NCBI GenBank assembly: GCA_964612505.1
Contig: CAZTEX010000006.1
Span: forward strand, 34,077 to 98,076
Direction: 5' to 3'
Source: JAAZZY01 sp964612505
Lineage (GTDB): Bacteria > Chlamydiota > Chlamydiia > Chlamydiales > JAAZZY01
DNA: 64,000 nt
Made by a program: the position numbers and the translations under genes. Positions 16,732-25,570 of the stretch are shown piece by piece (within the stretch, counting starts at the first letter, position 1; the number at the start of each line of letters is the position of its first letter). A model generated the notes under the pieces. The model was not told the DNA's origin. It was given only the letters and a program-made list of their open reading frames with translations, and searched no databases.

Positions 16732-17578
16732 TTTGTTTAATAGCGAGTTCCAAAGCAGCTATAATTCCCATCTTCTCGACGGAGGGGGCAATGATCGTCG
16801 CTTGATCTAAAAGAACACTGGGCGATCCACTCATTGCAATTTTAATATCTGCTATTTGGAGCAGAGTTTCATCATTATTATCATTACCAGCACTAATAAT
16901 GGGGCTTGGGAGGGTCGTTTTACCTAGAATCTCTAAAACAGCCTTCCCTTTATCCACGTCTTTACGCATGACTTGTAAAATACTAAAATTGGGATTGACA
17001 CTATCTTGGACCAAATGCACTTTTACAGAGGGTACTTTATTCAAAATAGGGGCAATTTTCTGAAGAGACTCTCGCTGACCATAAATTTTGCCATAAGGTA
17101 CAGTGGTAACTTGTAAATCATGAAAAGAATCTATCGCTTTCCAGGTGCCTGATAATCCTTTTAAGCTCGTCTCGACGTAATTTAAGACTTCAGAACCCAA
17201 ATACTTTGGACGATAAAAAACCTCTTCACCCTGATCATAACCTGTAAAAAGGATAAAATCGTGCCCCTCTTTCTTGATCAACTTTTCTAAATTATAAAAA
17301 ACTTCGATAGGAAGATACTTTTTAAAAAGCATCTTTTTTTGAGGCATCTCAAAGCTACTCGCGCCATTTTGCGCTATTAAATAATAACTGGCTTGAAGAG
17401 GGACAAGTGGTTTACATGCTAAAGAAAAAGTTCTTCCTGTCACAAAGACAAGATGCCAATTCTCATTGTATAGTTTCTCTAAATAGAGCAAAACATCCTG
17501 AGGTATCGTTAAAATATCAGCTGTGATGGTTCCGTCTATATCAAGACAAATCCACCCTTTTTTTCCCTTTTGAAGCAT
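16712..17578 (-). CDS. HAD-superfamily phosphatase (Cof/IIB type)
   Basis: 288-residue cytoplasmic phosphatase. Motif I is CLDIDGTIT (residues 11-19), with the nucleophile aspartate and the acid/base aspartate two residues on. Motif II lies in VFVTGRTFSL. Motif IV is SAGNDNNDETLL at about 235. The large C2-type cap between motifs II and III is that of Cof/sucrose-phosphatase relatives. Substrate unknown, probably a sugar phosphate. It lies close to fabI, as a HAD gene does in Chlamydia from memory. The first gene of a leftward pair, divergent from the FliO-like gene. Confidence 0.85.
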   Translation of the reverse strand: MLQKGKKGWICLDIDGTITADILTIPQDVLLYLEKLYNENWHLVFVTGRTFSLACKPLVPLQASYYLIAQNGASSFEMPQKKMLFKKYLPIEVFYNLEKLIKKEGHDFILFTGYDQGEEVFYRPKYLGSEVLNYVETSLKGLSGTWKAIDSFHDLQVTTVPYGKIYGQRESLQKIAPILNKVPSVKVHLVQDSVNPNFSILQVMRKDVDKGKAVLEILGKTTLPSPIISAGNDNNDETLLQIADIKIAMSGSPSVLLDQATIIAPSVEKMGIIAALELAIKQIEGNHA

Positions 17579-17659
17579 CTGTGTAAAAAATCAATATATA
17601 AAAAACTTATTGCTGACTATGATAGCTTTTTTCAGATTTTTTTACTCTATTTGTTTGTT

Positions 17660-18229
17660 ATGAGATTGTCATATAAAATATTTAATTTACCTTTTTATGT
17701 CTTAACTTTTGCCCTTTTGTCCTTTTCTTATTCTAACCTTTATTCCCAAGCTTCTACCCCTTCTTCTATAACTCAAGAAGTTGTTAGTGAAATAGTTGAG
17801 GAATCCTCTGATGAAGATCCTTTATTTTTAGGGGAAGGCTCTTTACGCACAATGAGCTATTGGAAAGAGTTTTCTAGAATGATGATGGTTTTGGGCTGCA
17901 TTTTGGGAGTGGTTCTCATCCTAGCTTGGCTTTTGAGAACTTTACTAAATAAACGGATCAAAATTGCCAACGAAAGCAATCTGATAAAAATACTCGAGAG
18001 AAGAAATCTTTCTCAAAAATCGATGATTTATCTCGTCGAAGTACATGGCCATCAATTCTTAATCGGAGATTCCGCAGCTGGAGGGGTTGAATACTTAACA
18101 GAATGCACAGCAGACAAATCGCTTTCAACAACTGAACCAGAAAGCAAAGCTTCAAAAGCCTCTTTCATGGAAATTTTACAGCGCAAACTTTCAGAAAAAA
18201 AACCTAATCTCCTAAAATTAAAAAAATGA
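17660..18229 (+). CDS. FliO-like membrane protein
   Basis: 189 residues from the ATG at 17660. A TTG at 17570 would extend into the divergent HAD gene and is unlikely. Signal-like N-terminus (about 5-28), an acidic linker, one transmembrane segment (about 73-95, VLGCILGVVLILAWLL), then a compact domain with LVEVHGHQFLIGDSAAGGVEYL. The order TM-arginine-rich turn-VxVxxxxxLxG matches FliO, the flagellar export-apparatus accessory protein. Flagellar relics (FliF, FliI, FlhA) are known in Chlamydiae, but FliO is not usually listed. Followed by a lipoprotein gene (ATGA overlap) and dnaQ. Confidence 0.65.
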   Translation: MRLSYKIFNLPFYVLTFALLSFSYSNLYSQASTPSSITQEVVSEIVEESSDEDPLFLGEGSLRTMSYWKEFSRMMMVLGCILGVVLILAWLLRTLLNKRIKIANESNLIKILERRNLSQKSMIYLVEVHGHQFLIGDSAAGGVEYLTECTADKSLSTTEPESKASKASFMEILQRKLSEKKPNLLKLKK

Positions 18230-18396
18230 TATTAAAGATTAGATTATTACTTTTGTTTTTAGGTCTCGCTCTATTTTCCTCGTGCATTTATAAAATGCCC
18301 ACAGAAGATAGTTACAGCTTAATTCCAAAAACTAATAATCCTGTTTTTATTGGTGAAAAAGATCATAAAGCAATGCCTAACCAAGCAACTTTTTAA
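18226..18396 (+). CDS. small lipoprotein
   Basis: 56 residues. The ATG overlaps the FliO-like stop by 4 bases (ATGA), and dnaQ begins 6 bases after this stop, so three genes form a tight operon. The N-terminus is lysine/arginine followed by a leucine-rich core ending LFSSC, with Cys20 as the probable lipidated residue (lipobox -3 is Phe, slightly off consensus). The mature part is about 36 polar residues with no recognised domain. Function unknown. Confidence 0.7.
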   Translation: MILKIRLLLLFLGLALFSSCIYKMPTEDSYSLIPKTNNPVFIGEKDHKAMPNQATF

Positions 18397-18402
18397 GACA
18401 AA

Positions 18403-19107
18403 ATGGCTAGAAAATTTATTTATTATGATACTGAAACGACAGGTATCAATTTTGAAAATGATTGCATTATTGAACTAGCCGCCTATGACCCTCTCGAAAA
18501 TCGCACCTTTGAAGAACTCATCAATCCTCAAATGCCCATTCCTGCAGAAGCTACAGCTATTCATAATATTACTAACGAAATGGTTGCAGATAAACCAAAC
18601 TTCAAAATAATTGCTGAAAAGTTTATTGATTTTTGTGAAGGTGAAGTTATTTTAATTGCCCATAATAACGATCGTTTTGACCTTCCCTTTTTAGAAAAGG
18701 AATTTCAAAAGAGTGGGCTCACCCTCCCTTCTTGGAGTTTTTTAGATAGCCTTAAATGGGCACGCAGGTACAGGCCGGACCTTCCTAAACACAGTCTCCA
18801 ACACTTAAGAGAAACTTACGGCTTTGCAGAAAACAATGCCCACAGAGCTTTAGATGACGTGATTACACTTCAAAGAGTTTTTGAAGCGATGATTGATGAT
18901 TTATCCCCTGAAACAGTGTTTGAATTGTTGAATCAAGAAAGAGTCATTCAAATCATGCCTTTTGGTAAATATCGCGGAAAACCTCTTGAGCTCGTTCCCA
19001 GCGACTACATTCAATGGCTTTTTAAAAATGGCGCTTTGAATAAGAAAGAAAATGAATCTTTAAAAATGAGCTTTGAAAAGCTCGGTCTAATTACTTCCAA
19101 TAAATAA
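18403..19107 (+). CDS. dnaQ: DnaQ-like 3'-5' exonuclease with C-terminal DUF3820 domain
   Basis: 234 residues. Exonuclease motif I YYDTETTGINFE (residues 8-19), motif II HNNDRFDLPFL (about 88) and motif III HRALDDV (about 147) give the complete DEDDh set. Residues about 185-225 (MPFGKYRGKPLELVPSDYIQWL) are a DUF3820 domain. It is probably a proofreading or repair exonuclease rather than the main epsilon subunit alone. Chlamydia has a dnaQ paralogue at the same place before msbA and accA. Confidence 0.93.
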   Translation: MARKFIYYDTETTGINFENDCIIELAAYDPLENRTFEELINPQMPIPAEATAIHNITNEMVADKPNFKIIAEKFIDFCEGEVILIAHNNDRFDLPFLEKEFQKSGLTLPSWSFLDSLKWARRYRPDLPKHSLQHLRETYGFAENNAHRALDDVITLQRVFEAMIDDLSPETVFELLNQERVIQIMPFGKYRGKPLELVPSDYIQWLFKNGALNKKENESLKMSFEKLGLITSNK

Positions 19108-19120
19108 TCTAATCTAGAAT

Positions 19121-19468
19121 TTAGCAGCGAGAAAGGGGCGACACCATAAACGGATGGGCGCATAATTTTGAGCCGTGAATCATGAGCTGGCCGTGATCAT
19201 AAAGGTAGGGTTCAGCTAGCGCCTTTTGCGTAAATAGATCTGGAGAAAAGTAAAAATAAATGTTCTCGATAGGAAACGGGAAATGATCCAGAATTTGCTC
19301 AAGAGATGGGATCTTGCTTGCGATCTCACATCCAATAACTTGAACAGCGATCTTTAGCCCACTGAAGGGCTTCTCTGATAAGCTCTGAAGCAAAACCTCT
19401 ATTTTTTTGATCCCAGGAAAGGATTCTTCGAGTAGGTGGATATATGATTTGGTTTCAAATTGCTTCAC
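19121..19468 (-). CDS. unknown 115-residue protein
   Basis: No family recognised. Soluble, mixed alpha/beta, ending with HGSKLCAHPFMV and PLSRC. GTG start with only a weak ribosome site. It is convergent with dnaQ and lies 28 bases downstream of the msbA-like stop... reading leftward, so it is probably transcribed with accA-msbA. In Chlamydia I recall different genes (CT262/CT263) in this slot, so this is lineage-specific. Real coding is likely because it fills the gap exactly, but the evidence is thin. Confidence 0.5.
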   Translation of the reverse strand: MKQFETKSYIHLLEESFPGIKKIEVLLQSLSEKPFSGLKIAVQVIGCEIASKIPSLEQILDHFPFPIENIYFYFSPDLFTQKALAEPYLYDHGQLMIHGSKLCAHPFMVSPLSRC

Positions 19469-19496
19469 AAGTTTGATTGGATTTTTAGATTAAAAA

Positions 19497-21530
19497 CTAT
19501 TCAGTCGTTGCTAGTGCAACTTCTTTGGTTTCTGTCTGTTCTTTTCTAAACATCATATCCCACATATTTCTAAAACCTATGCAATTTTGATAAAGTTCAT
19601 CGCGAGGCCCTTCTGCAATAATCGAACCGTGTTCCATATAAATGATTTTATCTGCATCTTCAATGGTAGATAACCTGTGAGCGATGATGATTTGAGTAAT
19701 TTCCCCTTTTAAGCTTGTAATCGCTTGCTTAATCTTATTTTCACTAATGGAGTCTAAAGAGGAAGTAGCTTCATCCATAATTAAAATAGGTGCTTTTTTA
19801 ACCAGCGCTCTGGCAATGGCTAACCGTTGCTGTTGACCACCTGATAAACTCTTGCCCATTTCAGCAAGGAGAGTGCTGTATTTTTGAGGTAAGCATTGAA
19901 TAAATTCATCGGCATGAGCTCTTTTTGCTGCTTGATAAACTTCTTCATGTGAAAAATTCCTTCCATAACAAATGTTATTTTCAATGGTATCATAAAAAAG
20001 GAATGGTTTTTGCATGACAGTTGAAATTTTTTCACGAATAGATTTTTGCTTATAGTCTGTGACAGGGATACCATCGATTAAGATGCGTCCTTTATTGACA
20101 TCGTAAAGCCTAGGCAGTAGCTGGACAATGGTAGACTTTCCTGCACCTGTTGGACCTACAAGAGCCACAGTCTCCCCTTTTTTTACAGTAAAGCTAAGAT
20201 CTTTAAGCACCCACTGATCTTCGTATTTAAACCAAATATTTTCGAATTTAATTTCATCTTTAAAGTCTTCAAAGTCATGGGCATTGGGTTTATCTTTAAT
20301 ATCTGGCTGAATTTCTAAAACGCTAAACATTCTTTCAGCAGCGACTAACCCTTTTTGAATGTTAACATTTTCTTCCCCAAATTTTTTAATTGGGTCATAG
20401 AAAAGGTGTAAAAGACCCACATAGACGACAAGGTCAGATACATGCATTTTAACATAGTAAAGACCATAGATAAGAATGCAAGCTAGGAAAAAAGTTCCCA
20501 TCATATGCAGAATGGGTTTTGCTATATAGCTGTAGAGAGACATCTTCTGCTCAATGACAGTCATTTTATCATTTGTCTCAACATACTTTTTACCTGCAAA
20601 CTTTTCCATATTGAAAAGTTTAATAGTTTGAATTCCAGCGAGGTAATCTACAAGTAGTTGCGCAAAGGTTTCTGCAAGGCCTTGCATTTTCCGTTGCGAT
20701 TTTTTTGACTTACGTGCCAAGTAATAGATTGGAAGAGCCATGAGAGGTAAGCCGACAAAAATAACTAATGAGAGTTCCACCGAAATCATAAAAAGACCAA
20801 ACAAGCAGCTACCGATGACAAAGGGCACTTGAATGTAGTTAGTCAAAATAGCAATAATGGCACCAGAAACAACTCCAGCATCCCCGCTCACTCTCACTGA
20901 AAGACTGCCAATATTATGCTTTTGAAAAAAGCTCATTGGGAGCGTTTGAAGGTGATCAAAGTATTTTTCTCTCAGGGCTTTACTGATTCTAATCCCTACA
21001 AGAGTTGAAAAATAGCGACTAAGAAAAGTACAAGTTACTTTAAAGAGTCCAACCAACGCTAAAATAACGAGTAATAAGATAACATTGTTTGAAAGATTAA
21101 ACTTATCTTTTCCCAAAATCATTAGTTTAGTCAAGACATTACGACCATGCGTGCGGTGCATATAATCAGAAGCATCTTCTTTGGTAATAAAGCCTTTTTG
21201 CTCTTTATCGATTTCAGGCCATTTGTTTTGAACATCTTGCAAGGAAATTTTATCTGAAACGCTGCGATTGGCACGAACTTGTTTGCGAAGGACTTCTTTT
21301 TTTTGCGTCAACTTTTCTTGAACAGTACTGGGGTTTTGTTCTATCTGCTTTTCAATCGTTCGTCGAGGAGAAAAGAGCGCAAAAAAATCAGGCCCATTAT
21401 TGGTTAATAGACCCATTGAATACATCTCCATCATTGCTGAGATTTGCATGAACCAGGAGAAAATGATTGTAAAAAAAAGTAAAATTAAATGCCGTTTATT
21501 CTCTAATGCTAGTTTGGCAAGCTTCTTCAT
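19497..21530 (-). CDS. msbA: MsbA-like ABC exporter with a long N-terminal loop insertion
   Basis: 677-residue half-transporter, larger than the usual 580 or so. A permease with six transmembrane segments (about 14-395) is followed by an ATPase: Walker A GPTGAGKST near 458, signature LSGGQQQRLAIARAL, Walker B ILIMDEATSSLD. Between TM1 and TM2 (about 45-145) is an extra loop of roughly 100 residues containing an EF-hand-like 12-mer at 108-119 (Asp108, Glu110, Gly113, Ile115, Asp119). Probably flips lipid A core across the inner membrane. The start lies 34 bases inside the end of accA. Chlamydia keeps the same pair. Confidence 0.88.
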   Translation of the reverse strand: MKKLAKLALENKRHLILLFFTIIFSWFMQISAMMEMYSMGLLTNNGPDFFALFSPRRTIEKQIEQNPSTVQEKLTQKKEVLRKQVRANRSVSDKISLQDVQNKWPEIDKEQKGFITKEDASDYMHRTHGRNVLTKLMILGKDKFNLSNNVILLLVILALVGLFKVTCTFLSRYFSTLVGIRISKALREKYFDHLQTLPMSFFQKHNIGSLSVRVSGDAGVVSGAIIAILTNYIQVPFVIGSCLFGLFMISVELSLVIFVGLPLMALPIYYLARKSKKSQRKMQGLAETFAQLLVDYLAGIQTIKLFNMEKFAGKKYVETNDKMTVIEQKMSLYSYIAKPILHMMGTFFLACILIYGLYYVKMHVSDLVVYVGLLHLFYDPIKKFGEENVNIQKGLVAAERMFSVLEIQPDIKDKPNAHDFEDFKDEIKFENIWFKYEDQWVLKDLSFTVKKGETVALVGPTGAGKSTIVQLLPRLYDVNKGRILIDGIPVTDYKQKSIREKISTVMQKPFLFYDTIENNICYGRNFSHEEVYQAAKRAHADEFIQCLPQKYSTLLAEMGKSLSGGQQQRLAIARALVKKAPILIMDEATSSLDSISENKIKQAITSLKGEITQIIIAHRLSTIEDADKIIYMEHGSIIAEGPRDELYQNCIGFRNMWDMMFRKEQTETKEVALATTE

Positions 21531-22503
21531 GCTTTAGGGAGTGCTCCTCTTTATGGGCAACGCGACCAATTTTTCTGTATTTACAATACCTTAGTTCAAG
21601 TAACATATCAGAGGAAACATTTTTAAGTCTCTTTAATTCTTCAATAATAAATTTTGAAACACTCTCATAAACAACTTTAGGATTATGATGAGCCCCTCCT
21701 AAAGGTTCTTTGATGATAGAATCAATAATATTTAATTCGATTAAGTTTTCAGCATTCATTTTTAATTTTGAAGCGGCCTCTGAATTTTTCTGAGCATCCT
21801 TCCATAAAATAGAGGCGCATCCTTCTGGAGAAATAACAGAATAATATGCATGTTCAAGCATGCACACAACATCTCCCACAGCCATAGCAAGAGCTCCACC
21901 TGAGCACCCCTCTCCAATAATCAGGACAATGATAGGTGTTTTGATTTGTGTCATTTGATAAATATTTTCTGCGATGACAAGTCCTTGCCCTCTTTCTTCG
22001 GCAGCAAGTCCGCAAAATGCACCTGGGGTATCAATCAAGGAGACAATTGGAAGGTTAAATTTTTCAGCTAACTTCATTAATCTGAGAGCTTTTCGAAAGC
22101 CTTCAGGATGGACCATCCCAAAATTTCGATAAATACGGCTGTCTGTATCATGCCCTTTTTCTTGACCAATAAGCATCACCTTTTTGCCATCAATCGTTGC
22201 AAGTCCTCCAATAACAGCGTGGTCGTCTCCAAAGTGGCGATCTCCATAAAGCTCTACAAAGTCTTCGCAAATGTTTTTCACATAATCAATCGTGTGTGGG
22301 CGTTGAGGGTGACGACAAATGGCAACTCTTTCCCAAGGAGTCAATTCAGCGTAAACTTTCTTTTTCAAAAGCTCTAGCTTCTTTTCAAGTTTGTGTAACT
22401 CATCTTCAGACCATAGACTATGCTTGGCTTGGCTTTGATTCTTCAATTGGAGAATCATTTTTTCATAATCTTTAATCTGCCTTTCATGGGGCAATGTAGT
22501 CAT
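21496..22503 (-). CDS. accA: acetyl-CoA carboxylase, carboxyltransferase subunit alpha
   Basis: Transfers the carboxyl group to acetyl-CoA for fatty-acid synthesis, together with AccD (not in this window). 335 residues from the ATG at 22503, which has GAGGTG about 5 bases upstream; the TTG at 22515 sits in that ribosome site and is unlikely. Typical features are CRHPQRPHTIDYV, ELYGDRHFGDD and the oxyanion region GEGCSGGALAMAVGD near 200. The C-terminal tail is slightly long. Overlaps the msbA start by about 35 bases. Confidence 0.96.
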   Translation of the reverse strand: MTTLPHERQIKDYEKMILQLKNQSQAKHSLWSEDELHKLEKKLELLKKKVYAELTPWERVAICRHPQRPHTIDYVKNICEDFVELYGDRHFGDDHAVIGGLATIDGKKVMLIGQEKGHDTDSRIYRNFGMVHPEGFRKALRLMKLAEKFNLPIVSLIDTPGAFCGLAAEERGQGLVIAENIYQMTQIKTPIIVLIIGEGCSGGALAMAVGDVVCMLEHAYYSVISPEGCASILWKDAQKNSEAASKLKMNAENLIELNIIDSIIKEPLGGAHHNPKVVYESVSKFIIEELKRLKNVSSDMLLELRYCKYRKIGRVAHKEEHSLKHEEACQTSIRE

Positions 22504-22520
22504 CTGACACCTCAATGGGG

Positions 22521-23564
22521 TTAGTCAATTTTTTTTTCTTGTCCAGGAAGTTTTGCTTCATGAAAATGTTTTACAAGCTCTACAGTTGTAGGCCTTGAAA
22601 CAATAATCGCAAAAAGCTCTTCCATTTCATCTTTTTTTATGCGGATGCAACCATCACTTTCAAACTTACCAATTCCTGAAATATCTTCATGATATTCCCC
22701 TGTTGTAGCATTTTTAAGAAGGGGTGCTCCGTGGAGTCCAAATCCTTTAGCTGGCGCCGAGCAATTCTCAATTTCTTCTCCAAAAGGAATCCATCTTGTT
22801 CCAAATACTTGAATCATTTCGACTTTTTCATTATTGAAGTAGCCTGTCATACCTGGTTTGTAGACCGCGATCTTTTCTCCCAAATTATACTTTCCAATTG
22901 GAGTGAGGGAGCCTGAAGCTTTTTTTTCATCTAAACGTCCTAATTCCACTGCATATGTTTTAATCAACGTTCTTTCACCCAGATCGTCATCCACGACATA
23001 AAACCACATTTTACAAAGAGAAATATCGATTAAAAGGTAAAAATGAAAATTTTTATCGGTTCGAAGAACATTAAAAGTATCTCCATTTTTAACGTCTTGA
23101 GTGAAATAGTCTGCCTTCTTGTTCAAGCTTCGAGCTATAAAGTGCTTAGATGTTTTGTAGTGGGTCGCATAATCTGAAACCCAAGCAAATTTATCCTTAA
23201 GCCAAGGTACCTTTCTAGAATAAGAAATTGTTTCCACCACGGGCAGCTTAATAGCAGATGGGTCAAAAAAGCTATCTATGTAGTTGGCCTCAGGCAAATA
23301 ATCGGGTTGAAGATGAGATGTGACGCTAGCAGACTTTTCTTTTTTGGAGTTTTTTGAAGAACTCTTTGATTCTACCTGTGGTTGAATCTTTTGAGGAACC
23401 TGAGCGGTTATTTTTGCTTCGTCATTTTTAAATTCAATTTCTTGAATAGCGACTGAACTTGCAGGAATTGCATTTTTTTCCTTTCCTTTTTTAGCCCAAC
23501 CCATCACCCCAATGATAACAAATAAGCCAAGTGTTGAGAGTAGAAAGAATCTTGGTAAAGACAT
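22521..23564 (-). CDS. L,D-transpeptidase (YkuD family)
   Basis: 347 residues. An N-terminal hydrophobic anchor/signal (about 6-22) is followed by a Lys/Ser-rich linker, and the YkuD domain runs from about 180 to 335. The catalytic core is visible: His278 in GLHGAPL and Cys306 in SDGCIRI, 28 residues apart. The usual SHGC histidine is replaced by aspartate. Such enzymes cross-link or modify peptidoglycan stem peptides in the periplasm by 3-3 bonds, or attach outer-membrane proteins. It lies 17 bases upstream of accA's start in the same leftward run. Confidence 0.9.
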   Translation of the reverse strand: MSLPRFFLLSTLGLFVIIGVMGWAKKGKEKNAIPASSVAIQEIEFKNDEAKITAQVPQKIQPQVESKSSSKNSKKEKSASVTSHLQPDYLPEANYIDSFFDPSAIKLPVVETISYSRKVPWLKDKFAWVSDYATHYKTSKHFIARSLNKKADYFTQDVKNGDTFNVLRTDKNFHFYLLIDISLCKMWFYVVDDDLGERTLIKTYAVELGRLDEKKASGSLTPIGKYNLGEKIAVYKPGMTGYFNNEKVEMIQVFGTRWIPFGEEIENCSAPAKGFGLHGAPLLKNATTGEYHEDISGIGKFESDGCIRIKKDEMEELFAIIVSRPTTVELVKHFHEAKLPGQEKKID

Positions 23565-23653
23565 ATGTCCCTCGTTTAATTAAATATTATCTACTAGATT
23601 TAGGTTTAATTTCAAGCAAGTTATTCATTAATAAGTCACTAAAAAACAAACAT

Positions 23654-25135
23654 TTACCTATTGTTTACTGATATTTTCCAATAAAAATTTCCTATTTTCT
23701 CACTCAAAGAGTAGGCCAAGAGAAAATTGGCTCCCCAAAAGCTACTTTCCCCTTCTAAAGGGATAATTTTCATGTCTATATCCTCTGAAGAAGGCTCTAT
23801 CGTGAGTATTTTTGATGGGCTCAAAAAAGTTATATTAGATGCTTTTCCATTAAACTGCTCTAGAGAATGCGATAAAAACTTTTTTTGACCTTTAATGAGG
23901 CATTGAGGCGCTATTAAGTAAAAAGTAAAATAAAGATTTGAGCATGCTGTAATGGGCTGAACATTGATTTGTAAATTTCCTTCTTGAAATTGGATCTTTG
24001 TTTTTAACCAACTAGAAACATGCTGCCAATTTTTAAAATAATTATTTTGCCCAGTACTTGGAAGCCCAACAATGCCTTGAACACAAAATTGATGTTCATT
24101 TTGATAATTTTGATAGATATCTTCTTTACTTAATGTCGCTATCGAACCAAAAAATCTTCCATCTCCAAGATGGCCAAGCTGCGGACCAAATCCAGCTATT
24201 TCCAAATCTTCGAGCTTAAGATTACCCATCGACGTATTACACCCAGATAGAGTCGTCACTAAATTAAAATTTTTTTTCCTTACTCCCATTAATGGAAGCT
24301 CTTTGCAATAAAGGGCCGCGTCGAAACTTGGCTCAACAGGGGTTAATTGTTGAGGAAACAGCTGATCTGTTAAGCGTAAGATTAATAAAATATCGAGAGG
24401 CACTCCCTTTAAATATTTACTTTTTTGTTCGAGTAAATAAGTAAATTGTTTCTTAGCTACAAAAGCTATCTCGGTATCTTCTAATGCAAGCGAAGCTAAA
24501 TATAAAAAGCAAGCTTGCCTTGCAATAAGCTCATAGTAGTTACAATGTTGGTAGTTTGAAAAAAGGCTTCTAAAAGGCAAAAAGTCATTCCCTAACATGT
24601 TCAAATGCCATTTAGCAGCAGCATAGCCTTGTTGCATAAGCTTTGGCTGACCACTCATTTTCCCCATCAGCAATACAAGGGTAGCAAACTCTGCATGAAA
24701 ATGAATAAAAGGATATTTCAATAAATTCCAATAATTGTGTTTGCTCAAAGAAAAAATGCCATTTTGAAATTGCTGAAAGTGCAATGGTCTCGGATAGTCT
24801 ATTTTTAATAAGTGAGCGATAAAAGAAAGATAGATAGTCTCTAGCTGCATCTCATGGACATGTTGAGCAGCAAGTTCGTTAAAGCGCTTTTTCACAGCCT
24901 CTAATTGAGAATCTGTTAATTTGTGCCAATAGGCTAATAAGGTGACTTTTAATAGCTCTCGAAGATTTTCAAGGCGCTCATATAAATTGTCAGAAGTGTG
25001 CTCCTCAAAGCGAAACTCATGAGGGCTTATTTTTCGTTTTAGCAAAAAAGCCAAAACTTTTTGATCAGAAGATGTCGGCTCTTTTTTTACATCTGAAAAA
25101 GAATTACAAATTTGATCGACAAATTGACCATGCAT
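23654..25135 (-). CDS. unknown protein between the L,D-transpeptidase and HU/IHF genes
   Basis: 493 residues, no signal peptide. Residues about 45-270 are predicted helical; residues about 300-490 look like a beta-rich domain (FNLVTTLSGCNTSMGN, LQINVQPITACSNL). The neighbours suggest it corresponds to the hypothetical gene next to accA and ihf in Chlamydia (CT266 region), which would make it a phylum-conserved protein of unknown role. Same helical-then-beta plan as the product of 15286-16731. Confidence 0.7.
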   Translation of the reverse strand: MHGQFVDQICNSFSDVKKEPTSSDQKVLAFLLKRKISPHEFRFEEHTSDNLYERLENLRELLKVTLLAYWHKLTDSQLEAVKKRFNELAAQHVHEMQLETIYLSFIAHLLKIDYPRPLHFQQFQNGIFSLSKHNYWNLLKYPFIHFHAEFATLVLLMGKMSGQPKLMQQGYAAAKWHLNMLGNDFLPFRSLFSNYQHCNYYELIARQACFLYLASLALEDTEIAFVAKKQFTYLLEQKSKYLKGVPLDILLILRLTDQLFPQQLTPVEPSFDAALYCKELPLMGVRKKNFNLVTTLSGCNTSMGNLKLEDLEIAGFGPQLGHLGDGRFFGSIATLSKEDIYQNYQNEHQFCVQGIVGLPSTGQNNYFKNWQHVSSWLKTKIQFQEGNLQINVQPITACSNLYFTFYLIAPQCLIKGQKKFLSHSLEQFNGKASNITFLSPSKILTIEPSSEDIDMKIIPLEGESSFWGANFLLAYSLSEKIGNFYWKISVNNR

Positions 25136-25215
25136 GCTGTCATTTTTTGGTTGTAATCAATAAAGCTATGGCAGCTCTTTAGTTATAAAGACTAACGGGC
25201 TGCCTCAGCAGGGTA

Positions 25216-25241
25216 TTGATAAAAGCAAACGCTTTTATCAA
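25216..25241 (-). terminator. hairpin at the end of the HU/IHF gene
   Basis: Perfect 11-base stem TTGATAAAAGC / GCTTTTATCAA with a 4-base loop, covering the stop codon of the HU/IHF gene. It lacks a T-run in either direction, so termination would rely on the stem, or the structure may protect the mRNA 3' end. Confidence 0.45.
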
Positions 25242-25570
25242 CCTTGTCCTTCAAGATCATCTATTTCAATGACGTGTTTCATTTTTTTGCCTGGAGTAAA
25301 CTTTACAGCTCGTCTCGCAGGTATGACAATAGGAACCGATGCATTCTTAGGGTTGCGGCCTATTTTCTGCCGTCTTTCAACAACTTCAAATACACCGAAA
25401 TCTCTGAACTCTAGGCGATCACCATCAGCTAGACGCTCAGTCATCTTATCCAAGAATGCTTGGATTACACTTCTCACATCGTTGGGATGAATTCCCTTCT
25501 CTTGTGAGATACTATTAATCAAGTTTTTTTTCGTTATGGTCTTTTTTTTGTTACTAGCCATCGTGGTCAT
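25238..25570 (-). CDS. HU/IHF-family DNA-binding protein
   Basis: 110 residues. A typical bacterial histone-like dimer that bends DNA. N-terminal helices (KKNLINSISQEKGI), then EFRDFGVFEVVERRQKIGRNPKNASVPIVIPARRAVKF contain the beta-arm with the RNPK and PARR motifs near 71-90. An acidic tail follows. Start either at the first ATG or the fourth codon (MASNKK). In Chlamydia this position holds the himD/ihfA gene. A 180-base gap precedes it on the upstream side. Confidence 0.93.
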   Translation of the reverse strand: MTTMASNKKKTITKKNLINSISQEKGIHPNDVRSVIQAFLDKMTERLADGDRLEFRDFGVFEVVERRQKIGRNPKNASVPIVIPARRAVKFTPGKKMKHVIEIDDLEGQG

